Source: Ptiloglossa arizonensis
Lineage: Eukaryota; Arthropoda; Insecta; Hymenoptera; Colletidae
Reading direction: 5' to 3'
DNA: 64,000 nt
Assembly: GCF_051014685.1 (NCBI RefSeq)
Contig: NC_135058.1
Span: 10,356,811 to 10,420,810, forward strand
The notes under the pieces: model-generated
Told to the model about the DNA's origin: nothing
The model's input: the letters and a program-made list of their open reading frames with translations, nothing else
Database searches by the model: none
Translations under genes and position numbers: made by a program
In this document: one piece after another, positions 25,051 to 38,107 of the stretch
How the letters are laid out: each line of letters opens with the position of its first letter
How positions within the stretch are numbered: the first letter of the stretch is position 1

Positions 25051-25146
25051 CGAGAAGAGATTAAAACAGTTGGACGAGAGGTAGACTAGATTCGAACGAT
25101 TTCAGATAGTTGGTGCTATCCAGATGTACGGAAATCGCCAAGCTTC

Positions 25147-25184
25147 TGATCGGTAGAACGAGATTAGGGACATTCTACCGATCA
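25147..25184. repeat. Perfect 12-bp inverted repeat (hairpin)
   Basis: Arms tgatcggtagaa (25147-25158) and ttctaccgatca (25173-25184) are exact reverse complements around a 14-nt loop. With one bulge the stem extends slightly further. A 12-bp perfect match this close is unlikely by chance, though the stem is short for a miRNA precursor. Confidence 0.85.
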
Positions 25185-25658
25185 AGAGTTTCCACGTCCG
25201 TTACGTAGTTACATTTACGGTACTACGAACGTTTCGAATCGTGTCTACATGGATGTGTAATAAATTGGAACCGATAAGTTACATTCGCGTCTACTAGAAA
25301 CGTACTCGGATCGGTCGCGAGTCAGGATTAATGCAGAACGTTTCCAACCGGCACGAAGGTGTACCTGTAGAAAGCTGTTTGCATAACAAACAGAGACGAA
25401 GTATCTTTCTACGATACTTAATCCTCCAGATGATACGAGCGACGAAACAATATGATCGAATTTACATGCACCGTAGATAAATCTTACACGAACGATTTGT
25501 ACCTGTTACGCGCGAAATGAAGGTATACGGGGAACGTCTATAGAGACTTTGTTACGGGGATCGAACGAAATGGAACACTTAGCCGGATAGCTGGAAATTA
25601 TTTCCTCGAGAAACAAACAAAGGTCGGATCAACGACACGATGACCCACTGACGAGTAG

Positions 25659-26215
25659 AGTATTTGGGCCTGCAAACCGAACCGGTGCTGTCCCAACGAT
25701 CGAGCACCGGTGTAGAGAACGAATCGTTATTAACCGAACAAAGATCGAACGTCGAGTTAGAAATTGCCCGGCGAACAGTGATTGAACATTACGTATAAAT
25801 AACCCGATGAATGGCCCGGTACTCGGAGTTCGAATGTCGATACGGTGGATGAACTGCTATTCACGATACATATGATTGAAAAAGATGAATACGGAGTTAG
25901 AAATAAACCGGTACCGACACAAAGGTTCAACATCGGCCCAGAGATAACACGGTATTAACGATACAAAGATCGAACGTTGACTCGGAAACGTATCCGGCGC
26001 TACGTAGAGAAATAAATCGGTATTGGCCGATCAGACGATCGAATGCCGACTTGGAAAAGAATCTGGTACAATCGACGTAGAAATAAATCGGTACAAACGA
26101 TACGATGATCGAAGGTACGCTTAGAAAATAACCACCTGCCGTTAACAACCTACAAATGAATCGATACGAACATCGATACAGTGATCGAACGTCCACTTGG
26201 AAACGATCTCGTACT
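25659..26215. repeat. Diverged tandem array, unit ~70-75 bp, about seven copies
   Basis: The core gatcgaa(c/t)g recurs near 25744, 25966, 26035, 26105 and 26182 with weaker copies at 25829 and 25888. Each is followed about 10 bp later by (a/g)gaaa and then by aaataaatcggta or aaataaaccggta. The clearest spacings are 70, 70 and 77 bp. Array edges are fuzzy. Confidence 0.8.
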
Positions 26216-28495
26216 CGCACTTCGAACCTCGACGCACCAACTGAACACGAGTTTCGATGATTTCCGAACAGTAAGTACCGGACCACGTTGCAAAATTTTC
26301 CAAAGTTTCACCAAGAGGTACCCAAACTTTACACACCGTTCACGGAACACGAATCGACCATGTTCACGTGAACGCGCGACACGGTATTCGCAGGCGAGAA
26401 ATCTGCCGCGCTGTACATTAGAAATTCAACGATCGTTAAGTATTTCGAACACGGTCCGTATCCTCGACCAGGCCCGGTTGCTTGCCAACAAGTTACACAG
26501 ACGTCGAAGCAATAATCCCCGGGCGTCCTTAACTCGACTAAAAGCACAAACTCGACGAATCTGACGTCGAATCGCTCTCAAACGCGACGCCATTTTATTG
26601 TCCGGGACGCTCATCGACGAGACTGTTTATCTTCGAAACTCGAGCCAGTTCCCAGGAAATTCACCGTGTACACGGTCTCTTTTTACGTCGGGAGTGTTTA
26701 CTCGAACTTCCGCCGAAAGGATTAATTATCGTGCTCGCTCGGATGATATCCGAGGATCGCGGATCCGGATAGGAAGGAGGTGAGAGTGACGACGACGGAG
26801 GAAGAGGGGAATTAAGAAAAACCGGTGCCAGGAGGGAGAAAAATATTCACGAGGAGGGTCGTGAGACGGTCGGTCTCGACGAACCGCGTAAAAAGTAACG
26901 ATTTCACCGAGCTCGGTCCTAGTAGTTCACCCTCGTCCCGATCACTGGAACGCGCCACGATCTCTTTCACGTTCGATCGTGGAATCCTTCGAATTCGACG
27001 AATTCCATTCCTCGCTTAATATCGTACCCCGTGGAACTGCGAAACTCATCGAAGGATACTCTCGTTCTGTTTTTCACGGACCGGGCGAACTCGATCGTGG
27101 AAAATTTTCCGTACGCGAACTCGATCGGGCGGATACTTCGTTCGCGAACAGTTCGCAAGTTCTCGCGCGACCGATCACGACGAACGACGCGAAATAAGGG
27201 GACGAGGGACGGTGTGATTCAGGTACCGGTAATTAACCTTACCTTTTAACAAATCGTCTCGTCAAAGAACGTGAATTACCCGGCGCTGCGAATCTACCCG
27301 AGACTTTGCAGTCGCGCTACGTGGCAAATTAAGTGGCTCGGGGATGTTCCGAATGGAGAGAGGAAAAAAGGGAAACGGGAACGAGCGAGCGTAGCTGGAC
27401 CGAAAAAGTTGCAACGAGAAGTCCAGAAAAATAACGGGGACCGACTATACGACCAGGTGTACTCGCGAAACGCGCGAAAACAGTGTTCCGTTCTCTCCGC
27501 GAGGACAGTCTACGAATCGCGTTTAATCAGAGCTTTTTTCGTTAGTCGAATCGGCTCCAGCGGGGAGAAACTCGCCGTTAAACATTAATGGAAAATCAAG
27601 AGAGCGCTGTGTAGTTCGCGTTGCTGGAACTCTTTGTTTTTCTTTTCTTTTCTGTTTTTTTAGCGTGGGAGTAATCGAGTTTTCAATTACCAGAAGTTGT
27701 CAGTTGTACCTTTTTTTTGGCGCAAAAATTTCTTATTGGAACGGTGGGACAGTAAGTAGTACGGAATATTGAATTGTTCTTCGAACTGAAACGAGAATCG
27801 ATGACTCGCTTTTAATTTGTCTGTGAAAAATATTAACTTACGCTGGAACACTGAGAAACAAGACCTCGATACTTGGGAATAAATGTACGTTTCATTGTGT
27901 AAATTGGTATCCTGTTTATGAGATGAGTTAGGAATTTTCACTTCCATTTTCCTCCAACTATCGACAGTTTACCGAATTCTATCGATAATTATTGATCAAT
28001 TTAAGATACATTCTTATACAAAATACATTGTATTTGTATACAGAAATTATGCACTATCCTCTCTTTTTGAAAACAATTAACTCTCGTAAAAAGAATCCGT
28101 GGTTTCTAACACAAATAATTCAATGTTACCTGATTACCTGGGAGACCGCTTCTTTTCATCTATCCGGGTAAAGTAGCGCTTCTGTTCCAGAGATCGATCG
28201 TTTTACCTTAAACCGAGGTTGAGCTTCGACGATACCCGAGTCGATCCACTCGTCGAAGGTAAAATTCCCTCAATTATCCGGTTAATCGTACTAACGATCC
28301 CTCGCCCTCTCTCGAGTCAATTTTCAAACTGTTTCTTCGATCGAGACGATAATTGTCCATTTTCCCTAGCCGTGTCGCCTGGTCTCTAGGTTCGAGAGAT
28401 TCGGACGATGAGACAAGAGATCGAGCGGTGTGGCAGCTACACGGTATCGCAAGATTAGTCATTCGGTGGTCTTGGGGTGACAGTTGATTACGGTC
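26216..28495. other. Non-coding stretch
   Basis: Contains a direct repeat of gcgaactcgatcg near 27084 and 27117 separated by the 12-bp palindrome ggaaaattttcc (27099-27110), and a gaattcgacgaattc palindrome near 26990-27006. A T-rich tract precedes a ttttttag at about 27654-27663 that could pass as a 3' splice site, but no exon follows. No gene recognised. Confidence 0.55.
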
Positions 28496-28575
28496 CGGCT
28501 ACAGTATTCTCTGTCAGGTTGTCACAGAATCTGGTCCGTCACAGGAGCCGTGATAACCTGACACAGGGATAGCCG
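28496..28575. ncRNA. 80-nt imperfect hairpin, precursor-miRNA-like (hypothetical)
   Basis: The stem pairs 28496-28501 with 28570-28575, then 28508-28513 with 28564-28569, then 28514-28525 with 28550-28561, leaving a ~24-nt apical region. It contains an internal loop, one 2-nt bulge and two G-T pairs. Length and shape fit a pre-miRNA, and either strand could be transcribed. I do not recognise the arms as a known miRNA. It could equally be a miniature inverted-repeat relic next to the fold-back element that starts 94 bp downstream. Confidence 0.35.
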
Positions 28576-28668
28576 AAATTTGATCGCGTTTATCGCTCGG
28601 ATTCATTCTCCTTTGTACGTGTTATCGTCAAAGCGCATAGTCAATGTATACACTCGCTGGTGACTTCG

Positions 28669-29190
28669 TGCACATTGATGGTGCAGTTTCTATGACGGTG
28701 TGTCCTAGTCACAGGGAGCATTATGCGTTAAGTGCACGTTTTCGCTACAATCCCCACCGAATACATTTTCCAACGCGATACGTTCTCGGTTGTTCGCAGG
28801 TGTTCGTAGCGCGTACCGGGTGATTCTAGACTCAAAAGGTGCGCCTCGGCCTAAACATCGCGACGATAGTCCCATTTTGTTCCTCTCTTGCAAGTATAGC
28901 TTTCTCTGCTGCAGTAGTCGCGGTTGTGCAATCGTTGACACGCCTCTACACGAATGGATCGCTGTGTACACGCACGAGACTATCGCCGCCATGTTTAGCC
29001 GGCGGCACTCTTTGAAATCCATTGGCGAGAGAATCACCCTGTATACGTTTGTTACGCATACTCGCGAACAGTAGAGAATTTATCGCGTTGGAAAATGTAT
29101 TCGGTAGAGATTGCAGCGAAAACGTGCACTTAACGCATAATGCTTCCTGTGACTAGGATGCACCGTAGAAACTGCACCACCGTTGGTGCA
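28669..29190. mobile_element. ~520-bp fold-back element with long inverted arms
   Basis: The left outer arm (28669-28785) and the reverse complement of the right outer arm (29075-29190) align along their length, including gtgcagtttct, cctagtcacagg, a long exact block around gcattatgcgttaagtgcac, and ttttccaacgcgata. Hand alignment suggests near 90% identity. Inner arms (about 28786-28872 and 28978-29074) also align, sharing gggtgattct and ctaaacat-gcg-cgatagt, but at visibly lower identity. A non-palindromic centre (28873-28977) separates them. No transposase is present and no target duplication is obvious. This is a non-autonomous fold-back/MITE-type element or a long hairpin-RNA locus. Confidence 0.8.
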
Positions 29191-32100
29191 TCGGGACCGC
29201 TGACCTATCTATCCTTGGTCTGCAATATCGTGCGAGATTCGTGGTAAGGAGAAACGAAAAATGGGAAATATTAAAGCTGAAATTTTCTAACACGTCTCTG
29301 GAGGTTTAAATCATTTTTCGTGTCTCTTTCGGCCCATTGCGTTCTACAACATATTATTCTTTCGGAATTAAAGTTACAGTAGACGATTGCTTTCGTATCT
29401 TTCCGATCGTATCGTAAAATTGAGGCACGAGTTTCGTATTATGATATCCTGTATTCTTTCGCAAGAGGACGAAGTATCGGGACAAATACGATGATTTTCA
29501 CCAACCGTACCAGCTTCTTTGATAAATTTTGTCGTTCATACTACATTGAATAGTACTCTTCGCCAAGTTTTACCAAACGCCCGAAACTTATCCAACAACC
29601 TATTATTATCGACGCATTTCTGCTTCGATGCAAAACCGTATGTCCCGAATCGTACAGCAAACGTTAAGTTAAGTCATACGTCAGTGTTCGTTGGTTGCCG
29701 AATCCTCGGTGCACGGAACCATCAGTCAGTGGGTAGATACGGGGCCACGTAACGCGCAGACAACACGCGTCACGAAGTTTCCGCGTTGCGTGCCAAGACC
29801 AGCCGTGAAAAATCCGGAAGACGATCCTCCGCAACAGCCGGGAGACGGGGCTCAAGGCGGAGTAGGAAGCACGGGCGTACAGAAAATTATGAGAAAGCCC
29901 GCGGTGGAACAGAGGGATGATATTTCGACGAAGTTTCTGTATTCGTACTCGGGGCTAAAAGCCTCTCGAGTTGCGGGCTACTCGACGGGTGCCAGCTGCG
30001 TCTGAGGAGCTGTTTCTCCCACCCGCGTTGTCCGCGACGATAATTCACAAACAATTATTCCGTGATGCTGATAAGGAAAAGAACGTCGATAAAACGGTGA
30101 ACGTTGATATTGCGCGACGTCTGTGCGATTGAACTCGAACGATTTTGTGTAACAAAGTCCTGATTACGATTCCGATTAGAATTGTACCTTGGAAAGATTA
30201 ACAGCTCGCGAGCAGACGTGGAACTATTCGTGTAACGATGAGACTACTGCTGGATGAATCTTTATTAATGTAACTCGATTGGTGATTGAATAGGTTACAC
30301 TCGATAGGACAGGTTAATTTTTGCGTACAGTGCTGAATAATTTACTTGGTTATCCGCACACGTTACGTAATAATTTGCTTCGTTTTCCGCTTAGAAATAA
30401 AGCGCTCGGTATATTTTCGTTGCACAACTTAAAGACGCTTCTCTAATCGCTTTAACTCGTCTGGCTCAAAACTTTCCTTTCGTTGACTACGTAAAATATA
30501 TGCTTAGTCTCTACTCGTACCTAATTACCGACGGGATGTCGCTAACTAAATTATTACCGCTACAAGATCCCAGTTTATCATAAAGTTGAGACAAAAGTAT
30601 ATATTTTCCATTTAACTGTAACAACGCGTGACGCTCCCCCTCTCTTGGATCTTGGAGCTGCACCCTCGTGCCCCTCGATGAATCTTTCGGTCCCCCTCTC
30701 TCCCTTTGGATCCTTCCACCGCGACGCGCGAAAAATCGACCGCGTCGAAAACCAGGATGAGAATAATATTATCTGGAGAGAGGGCGAGAGCGAAAGAGAG
30801 AGAGAGAAGGGGCAGGGGGGCCACGTCGTGAAACGTAATAACCCGGGAGCGATTTGATCGCGCCATCGGCGCTCGCTGCTTGTCTCTGATAACGACGGTC
30901 GTCCTGGCAAGGAGATTATCTTAATGGAATTTAATCGCGGGATTCGTTATATCGAGCGCCCCTTACCCAGCACCCCGCCCCAGCCCCCTATTACGAAGAC
31001 GACGAAATTTTGCGGCGAACGAAAGCACACGGCTGGTCCGCGCGCGGAACGGGGGACTTGGTTTTCCTTCGTAATTCACGGTGCTCGTATTTCAGCATTA
31101 ACCGTTCTAACCTGTTCGCGCCGAAGGGATGAAATTGAAGAAATTTTGATAACGAGCTCTTCACCGCGTATTTCGATAACGAGCCATTCGCGACGCATCG
31201 CGACGCTTCGTGTTTAATCGAATTCGATACGAGGATACGATTAGAATATTTTTCGCGTAAGGTTCACGCACCGGTTTCGTTTATACCCCGATTTGTGTGT
31301 AGTATCGTAATTTTAGCATAGCGTGGGTTTAGGGAAACGTAGCTTCGAGAGAATATAGTTTTAAGGGTCGTGCCTGGAAGAGGGTAATAAAAGAGAAAGT
31401 AGGCAGGGGTCGGATCAGGTCCAAGGAAAAGGTGATCGACGATGGAACTCTTATGTGTACGGTTAGCGAAATTTGGAGAACAAGGGTGCATAGAGTGGGT
31501 GGTGGGAGTGAAGGAAAACGGGTGAAGGTTTTTTCTTTTTGCGGATGGAAGGCAGTGTTGAGTCGTGAAGCGTTGAAGAGTGTTCAATCGAGAGAAAGAA
31601 GCGTTGTAGAGTGTTGAACCAAAAGTCGTGAAGCGTTGTAAGTATTAATTATTTAATAGTAGTCAAAGTATTAATTATTTACAATTTAATATATTATTCT
31701 ACGTATATATATTTTTGCTCGACAGTATGCGTTTGGAACCCCCTACTGCTCCCTTTGGAAGAAAAAAAATTCCTACGACCGAGATGATCGGTAAATTTAA
31801 CGCGATGGGAGAAAAATGTTCAAGTCACTCGCACTTTGCAAATGTTCATTAAATCCCCTTCGGTCTGTAAACTGTTCTCCCCTCTCCCGTTCATAATTTG
31901 CGAAAACACCGCTCCAAACCGTACACGAATCGAAAAAAACGCAACGCGCATTTCTAACAATCGGGAAACCGTCAAAGAAACGACAATAGCCGGAAACAAA
32001 TGGGTTTAGAACGACGCGACGGACCGAACTTCGCTAATTCGTCGCGGAAAATTTTGTTTGGAAAGAGGCAACGAATTTCCAACAAAGTTCTATTCGTTAG

Positions 32101-33067
32101 CGTGCTAAATGAATTTTTATTCATAGTTCGAGAACTGTTTCGCGAGTCCAGGCCCGCAAAGGTATTCCCGTTGCACGGGAAACTCTCTATTTTGTCTATG
32201 GCTTGCCACAAATTTTAACAATTTATTTGCCGTGCGGGTCGTGTTTGAAGTCCTGCCTGGTATTATACGGAATTAAATAGTCATGTTAAGCCCGACGCTG
32301 AGAACATGAATATGTACCGAGTGGTATTTACATGGCTCGACTACCGTTGCGAACGTCAATTTGCTTTTGAGGTGGACCGGATTGAATTAAAATTACTCGC
32401 GCCGGAATCAGGGAGGAATTAACGACAAAAAATACAAAACGAGTTGTTCTTCTACCGCTACCGCGATCAACATTGCCACGAAAAATGACACGAAACGATA
32501 CCACTTAACTACAACGTTCTTCCTTTAATAACTTTCTACTTCTGTAGAAGTTCTATTTCTAGCGAAACAAACGCATCGAAGTGCAATACGGTGGAAATTT
32601 ATCTCAAATTCAAAGTAGAATTAATCGATACCGAATTCGTCACTCTTTGATCTTTTCCTCGATTTCCTTTCGGACCAACCGAATCTACTGGATCATCTAC
32701 AGCTACGAATCTCTGAAATCACAATCCATCGTGATCTGTACGTTCCTCAAAGTATCCCTTTCGTTGATCTCAACGTATAAAAACAATCGTCCCTTCGAGT
32801 CGATTATTGTTCACGTTCGTCGAAAACAAATTCCCCGAACGGTAGGACTCACCCGGTATGTAGTACGCGAGATATAACCGATCGTCGATAGTTGGTCCAC
32901 CCCGCGGAAGTCTGTGAACACCATTAACGATAAAATCCGCAACGGTGCGTAGAGGAAACGGCATCGACGCGCGATTTCGCGCAAAAATAGTTGTTATGCG
33001 GAGAACCGTGAGCCGCGGTGTTCCTCGAGGCGTTCCTCTCGCGCTCGCGTATCAGCGTACACCACGT
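29191..33067. other. Non-coding stretch
   Basis: A 104-codon plus-strand frame at 29691-30005 is the most protein-like but has no recognised domain or splice support. A (ga)n-rich run lies at 30780-30809. A region near 30940-31200 is CpG-rich. No RNA gene or mobile element recognised. Confidence 0.55.
30780..30809. repeat. GA-rich microsatellite
   Basis: Imperfect (ga)n, seen directly. Such tracts can bind GAGA-type factors, but nothing else here supports a regulatory role. Confidence 0.85.
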
Positions 33068-33101
33068 TACATACATACGTACGTACGTATGTACGTACGT
33101 A
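33068..33101. repeat. (tacg/tacа)n-type alternating purine-pyrimidine microsatellite
   Basis: About 33 bp of tacata and tacg units in strict purine-pyrimidine alternation, largely self-complementary. It can form a cruciform or Z-DNA. Open frames through it are repeat artefacts. Confidence 0.92.
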
Positions 33102-36100
33102 GGTCTGTATCGTTTATTTCCGCGTTCATCGACCCGCAATAAAAGCTCCTTCGCGGCACTTGAGCGGAAGAACAGTTTCGCCCGTTTTCCCGCCGTTGCG
33201 ATAGAAAGAAGGTAAAATGGACCTGCAAATGTAAAGTAAAACGGGAAAAAGGAGAACGACGGTGCCGTGACGGGGCGGACAGCCGACCGGGGGTAGTAGA
33301 TCGAAGCTCGTTCCGTAGGTTTTCCACGGTCGGCGTGTCGGGATCTCGCATTCGTCTCTTTGTAAGCGGGAATCGACGGCAGACGCGCGCGCGCCTTTCA
33401 CGAGCGGAAAATTGAAAAAGAGCAACCCGACGGGGGTGAAGTCAAGCAGCTGCGTAATAAGCACCGACGTGACCATCCCCGCCGTGTCGAGAACGGAATG
33501 ATAAATGGTGCCGTTCGCGTAGAGCCCGCGCGTCTCTATCGACGCGGCAGGTGGCTACGCGAGCCCATTCAGGTGAGCCGCGTAGAAAAAAAAAGAAAAG
33601 AAAAAATGAAAAATTCGACGCGTCGAGACGACCAGGAAAACATCGACCGATAGTTTGACGGATGAACGCCGCGCGTCTCGGGGAGACGAAGATACGAACG
33701 AGAGGCCGCGAACGATTGGTCAATCGCGATTATGGTTCCCTCGTCCGTCTGTCCTGTCGGTAACGCGTTGACGTCGATCGTTTACAAATGGTACCTTCCA
33801 CTGACATAAATAGCCACCGTTTGCGCGGTGAAATTTTGATTCTCCGACCTTTTAAATACACAAGTCGAAGTGTCCGAGTGGAGGGTTTAAATAATGGATT
33901 GGAAGTGGAAATTACTTTTCTTGTTACTGGAAAATTTTTTACCTTCGTTTCTAGTGTCTTTTTACCGTACGGTCCGTATCGAGATTCAAGATCTCGTGTA
34001 TCGTGTGTGACGAAACATTACGTTTCTTCCAACAATAGACACAACGCGGACGCAATAATAATAACGATGTATAGAATAAGTGAAGAAATATTGTTTAATT
34101 CCTGCTCAAATAAATCGAGTAACTTATATCGAACATCGATTACAACGTGACATCGGGTTAGAGAACAGTTTTCCCGTAGCGGAACTTATTTTCAATTCAT
34201 CGCGGCGAATGAAGTCGTCGAACGAGAATAAATTAACGATCCATCGTTGTTCGAGCTCGACCGGTACCTCGTCGTCCGTAACGATCGATGATTTATCGAT
34301 TCGTTCGCCAAACTTCCAACGAAAGGATACGCGTAACCTTACCGAGAAAGTTCGCCGGCTTGGAACAGCGCGTCCCTCGGTACAAGCTCGCGACACTCAC
34401 CCTCGCTTCGAGGCAAACTCGAACGAAAAGTTCATCGATAGGAAATTCGCGTTCCCGGACGACCGATAAACCGTGGGCAAATAATTGGGGAAAAAAAACA
34501 ACGAAACCATGTTGCGGCGGATGTGTCGGTGAATCGGGACGAGTGTAAAAAATTTTATCACGGCCATGGGGAACGTTAACGTTACGTGTAAGGAGGTCCA
34601 CGATTTAACGAAGTTGGCGGAAGGGTTCTCGCGATAACGTTGTTCGTTGCATTAACGGTGAGATGGGGGACTCGAAAGACCCCCGTTAACAAAGTTTCGC
34701 GAATCGACGAAGTCGGAAGCTCGAACTTTTCGAAAACTCGTGCAACGGGGCATACCTTCGGTGCTCGACTACATAATAAAAATCTTTTCGACGATCAATC
34801 TCGGTTCTCTCTCGCGTGCCCGCACGTTGTAACGCGTTGTACAATATTTTCTTTTTTTTTCAATTTACAACCACGCCACGAGCGAGAGGGCACGTTCAAC
34901 GTGCTGGCGCACGAGACCGATGAAAATCAATTTCTGCGACTTTCACGCCATTTCGATCGACGGATAAAAAAAGGCGTTGCGCCTCGATGGTGAATAATTG
35001 CGCGAACGTTGTACGGTTATCGTCTCGGTAATTTTTTTAATTGGATATTACTCGATTTCAGGATAAGCTCTCGTGATTTCTTCAATGTTGGGATCGGAGA
35101 CGTCTTTAGGGTTTTTTTATTAAAGAGACTGTTGCACGTATTAAGTTTAATGTTTGCATGTATAATATATTTAGGTGCGCATTGGTGAAACGTGGGAATT
35201 TTTTCGAGTACGAATCAGTAATTTCGTCGAAGTTGTAGCCAAGTTGCGCATGCCGTGCAAGAAGAAGTTTGCATCAAGTTTTGGTCGTTGGAAACAAAAA
35301 ATCGGAGAGATTCTTATTCTGCGTAAACAAGGCTATCGATCATTACAAAATAAACAAGAGAATCGGAAATGAAAAAGAATGGCTGCATTCCAAAAGAAAA
35401 CACTTGGTTTCTACATACAATTTCGTGACTTCTTCGACGCAAAGAAAACCTCCGCGAAGTTACGAGACTTTACTTTATCCGTGTGCAAAGTTTCAACTCA
35501 CATATTAAACTAAAAAATACTTTCAAAAAGATCCTTTCAAAGTTCCACGTACAGTGTTAATAATCAAAGTCCCGTAGCTTTGCATTTTCTCAAATTTGAT
35601 CACAATATTTTCCAATATTCCTTTCAAGACATTTTACTTTACGAAGATGTAAAAAGAAATTGATATTTTTTACTTAAAAGGCACCTCATTGAATATTGGT
35701 TCGTTAAAAATGTTTCGTGGGATTTTGTAAAACTCGTAACGTAAAGGATTTCATAGAATTCGAACAAATTCGAAAAAATTCGTTCGTTGTCCTCCCGCTT
35801 AAATATCCGTGTCCCATCGATTTTATCTTCCGGTTGTCACGAGCGATACCTCGAACACGCTGTGTGGGCGTTGTTTGCAAGCGCGTAAAACTGTCCAACT
35901 GATATTAACTATTATGCAACTCTGACCCCCGCTAGCATCGTGTCCGTCTCGTTACGCTTTGCTCGACGAATCGCTCGGTGCAGGTGCATCTTCGTTGCAC
36001 AAAGAGGAGACGGATGGATCCAGTTTAGTACGAGACACCGAAACGACTAAATGTTACTGCGACTTTTATGTAGCGTTAAAACGTCGTAACAATTCCCTCC

Positions 36101-38107
36101 GTTGAAACGCTCGCGACTCTTTGGTGGCTTTCTCCGTTGTTAACAAGTTAACCGTCACGAGGATTTTTGCAGCGAGTCCTTGGAGCGCTATTATTTTTAA
36201 TAATTGAGCAAACGTTTCGCGTCACTACCAACCGAAAGGTTCGCAACGCTTTAAATAAATATTCAATACCTAAAAGTGAACTGTAGGAAAGCGTTAGTGC
36301 TGAATTAGTATAACTCTATGTAATAATTAAATAAAGAAATTAAATATCTTGCAGAATTGTTCGCGAAAGTTAATAATTTTATATACATTGGGAGTTTCTT
36401 TAACTCGTGTATCTAGAAGGGGTTGAACGAATTGTTACGATTTGAAATTATTTTTCTATTATTATTCACAGTTAATACATTTTCTAGTAAATATCTTCAG
36501 TTGAAATAATTCACAACGTATCACGACATACCTTAAAAGTACAATATTTTCGGTTCATAGACGAAAGGTAGTAAGTGAGAAATGCAAGTGCGTTCAAATA
36601 AATACGTGCAACGCCCTGGACTCGCATAGGCGAGTATCCGACTGAATACAAATGACGGGCAACGCGTTAAAATACGTTCAAAGCTTCCGTTCAATGGGGA
36701 GTGTGTTTTTTTTTTCTTCTCTGCACCTTTTGGGGCATCGATACGCTCGTAAACGCGAGCCCCGCATTTCTTGCCAGGACACTCTCGAAGGAATATCGAT
36801 TTACGATAGTCTGGCAAAGCCAGGTTTTCCTGGCCGGTGCAACGCCCCGGCAAATGAATATTCAAAAGTTCACTTTCGACGAGTCGCATTACTATGAAAA
36901 TTTTACGGTCCGCGGGAAATTATCATCGCTATAAATCGAAGGGAAAGTAAAATCTCCGTTCTCGCGGTCGCAGAACGAACGAAAAATACATCGTATTTTA
37001 CATCGTATGAATCATTCGCCGCGATATCTAACCGAGCGTGTGAAGTGTGAAATTAATTCGAAGACGGAACGTGCCGACCGAAAACCACCGCGTTATTTCC
37101 CGCAAGTTTCTTCTCGCGGTGGAATCGAGAAGCTGGCGATTCAACATGTAAAAGTAAATCGAAAACGTAGACGAAATTTTTTTTTCCTCCGAGATTACAT
37201 TGTCGTGGAGAACGAGCTCGAAGATAAGGTATACCGCTGAGTCGGAACTTCGAGGACATCTGCCTCGATGTCTTTTTTATACGTACACTCGGAATCTGGA
37301 TAGATTGGTCACGATACCGAAAACCTAGAAATTATGCGACGCGATCTTCGCTCACCTGGGACCCAATTGATTCGATAATAACTGTATCGGGGAGCTGAAG
37401 AAAATACCCTCCAATAAGATTATTTCACTATTGATTAGAATTTCGTATCGCGTAAACTTTACGAGCTTTCACTGTCAATATCGTTCAGAGGTATTCTTTA
37501 CAGTTCCTTGCAATATATGATTACATGGTACTACAGTGTGTATCAAAATGATAGTTTCGTCCATATTTTTTGAGTTTTCTCGATTTCTGGACACTTTCAT
37601 TAACTTTTATAATTATTTTTGCCTCTCTTCGAAAAGTCAAGTGTACCAAAATAAATTTTAGTTTCTTGAATTTTGAAAAAATTCTCCATCTTTTGTCCTA
37701 AACCTGAGCACCTTTCTAGCCCTGTAGAGTACTCGGGAGGTTTTCAGGGATTTAGAATTTTCATATTCTTAATCACCAATAATGCACTTCTCAAAAATCC
37801 TGAAGTTAACAATGAATCTGAAAGACTCCTTGGTAATCGATCAGATTTCTAAAACCTTCAGATATCCGATTCCTATAGAACGCTCAATATTTCCACGGAT
37901 TACCAAAACTCTCAAAAACTTCGATCTCCTAAAAACCCTGAAATCTCGGAGATCCATCCACAGTCGTTTCTTCAGGATTTCAATCAGGTGATCCGAGTTT
38001 CGCTGTACCAAGAGCATCGGTATTAGGTACTTTGAACACGTAATAGGACGTAGAGCAGGTGTGACTACAATTTTGTCATTATTGGATCTATTAAGTTCAG
38101 AGGGCGA
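33102..38107. other. Non-coding stretch
   Basis: Contains an A-rich tract (33585-33606), a T-rich tract (34852-34861) and overlapping hairpins at 36811-36834. A 77-codon frame at 36701-36934 begins with a hydrophobic run that derives from a polypyrimidine tract. A 79-codon frame (35269-35508) shows no domain. No gene recognised. Confidence 0.55.
36811..36834. repeat. Two overlapping short hairpins
   Basis: ctggc-aaa-gccag (36811-36823) overlaps gccagg-tttt-cctggc (36819-36834). The shared gccag segment could pair with either side, so the two stems are mutually exclusive. Confidence 0.7.

Larger units (their letters stand above)
22911..25658. other. Non-coding, CpG-rich then AT-richer
   Basis: A low-complexity stretch near 23640-24150 is rich in taat/atta motifs and CpG, as often seen around insect developmental loci, but no specific site cluster can be claimed. 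Contains an 18-bp palindrome at 24864-24881, a (ct)n run at 25033-25050 and a 12-bp hairpin at 25147-25184, each listed separately. Confidence 0.5.

Noticed and set aside
28790..29074. 94-codon frame inside the fold-back element as a possible transposase remnant
   Set aside because: It spans the palindromic arms and centre, and shows no DDE or helix-turn-helix motif.
36701..36934. 77-codon frame with a signal-peptide-like hydrophobic start
   Set aside because: The hydrophobic residues come from a poly-T tract and the rest overlaps two hairpins; no family recognised.
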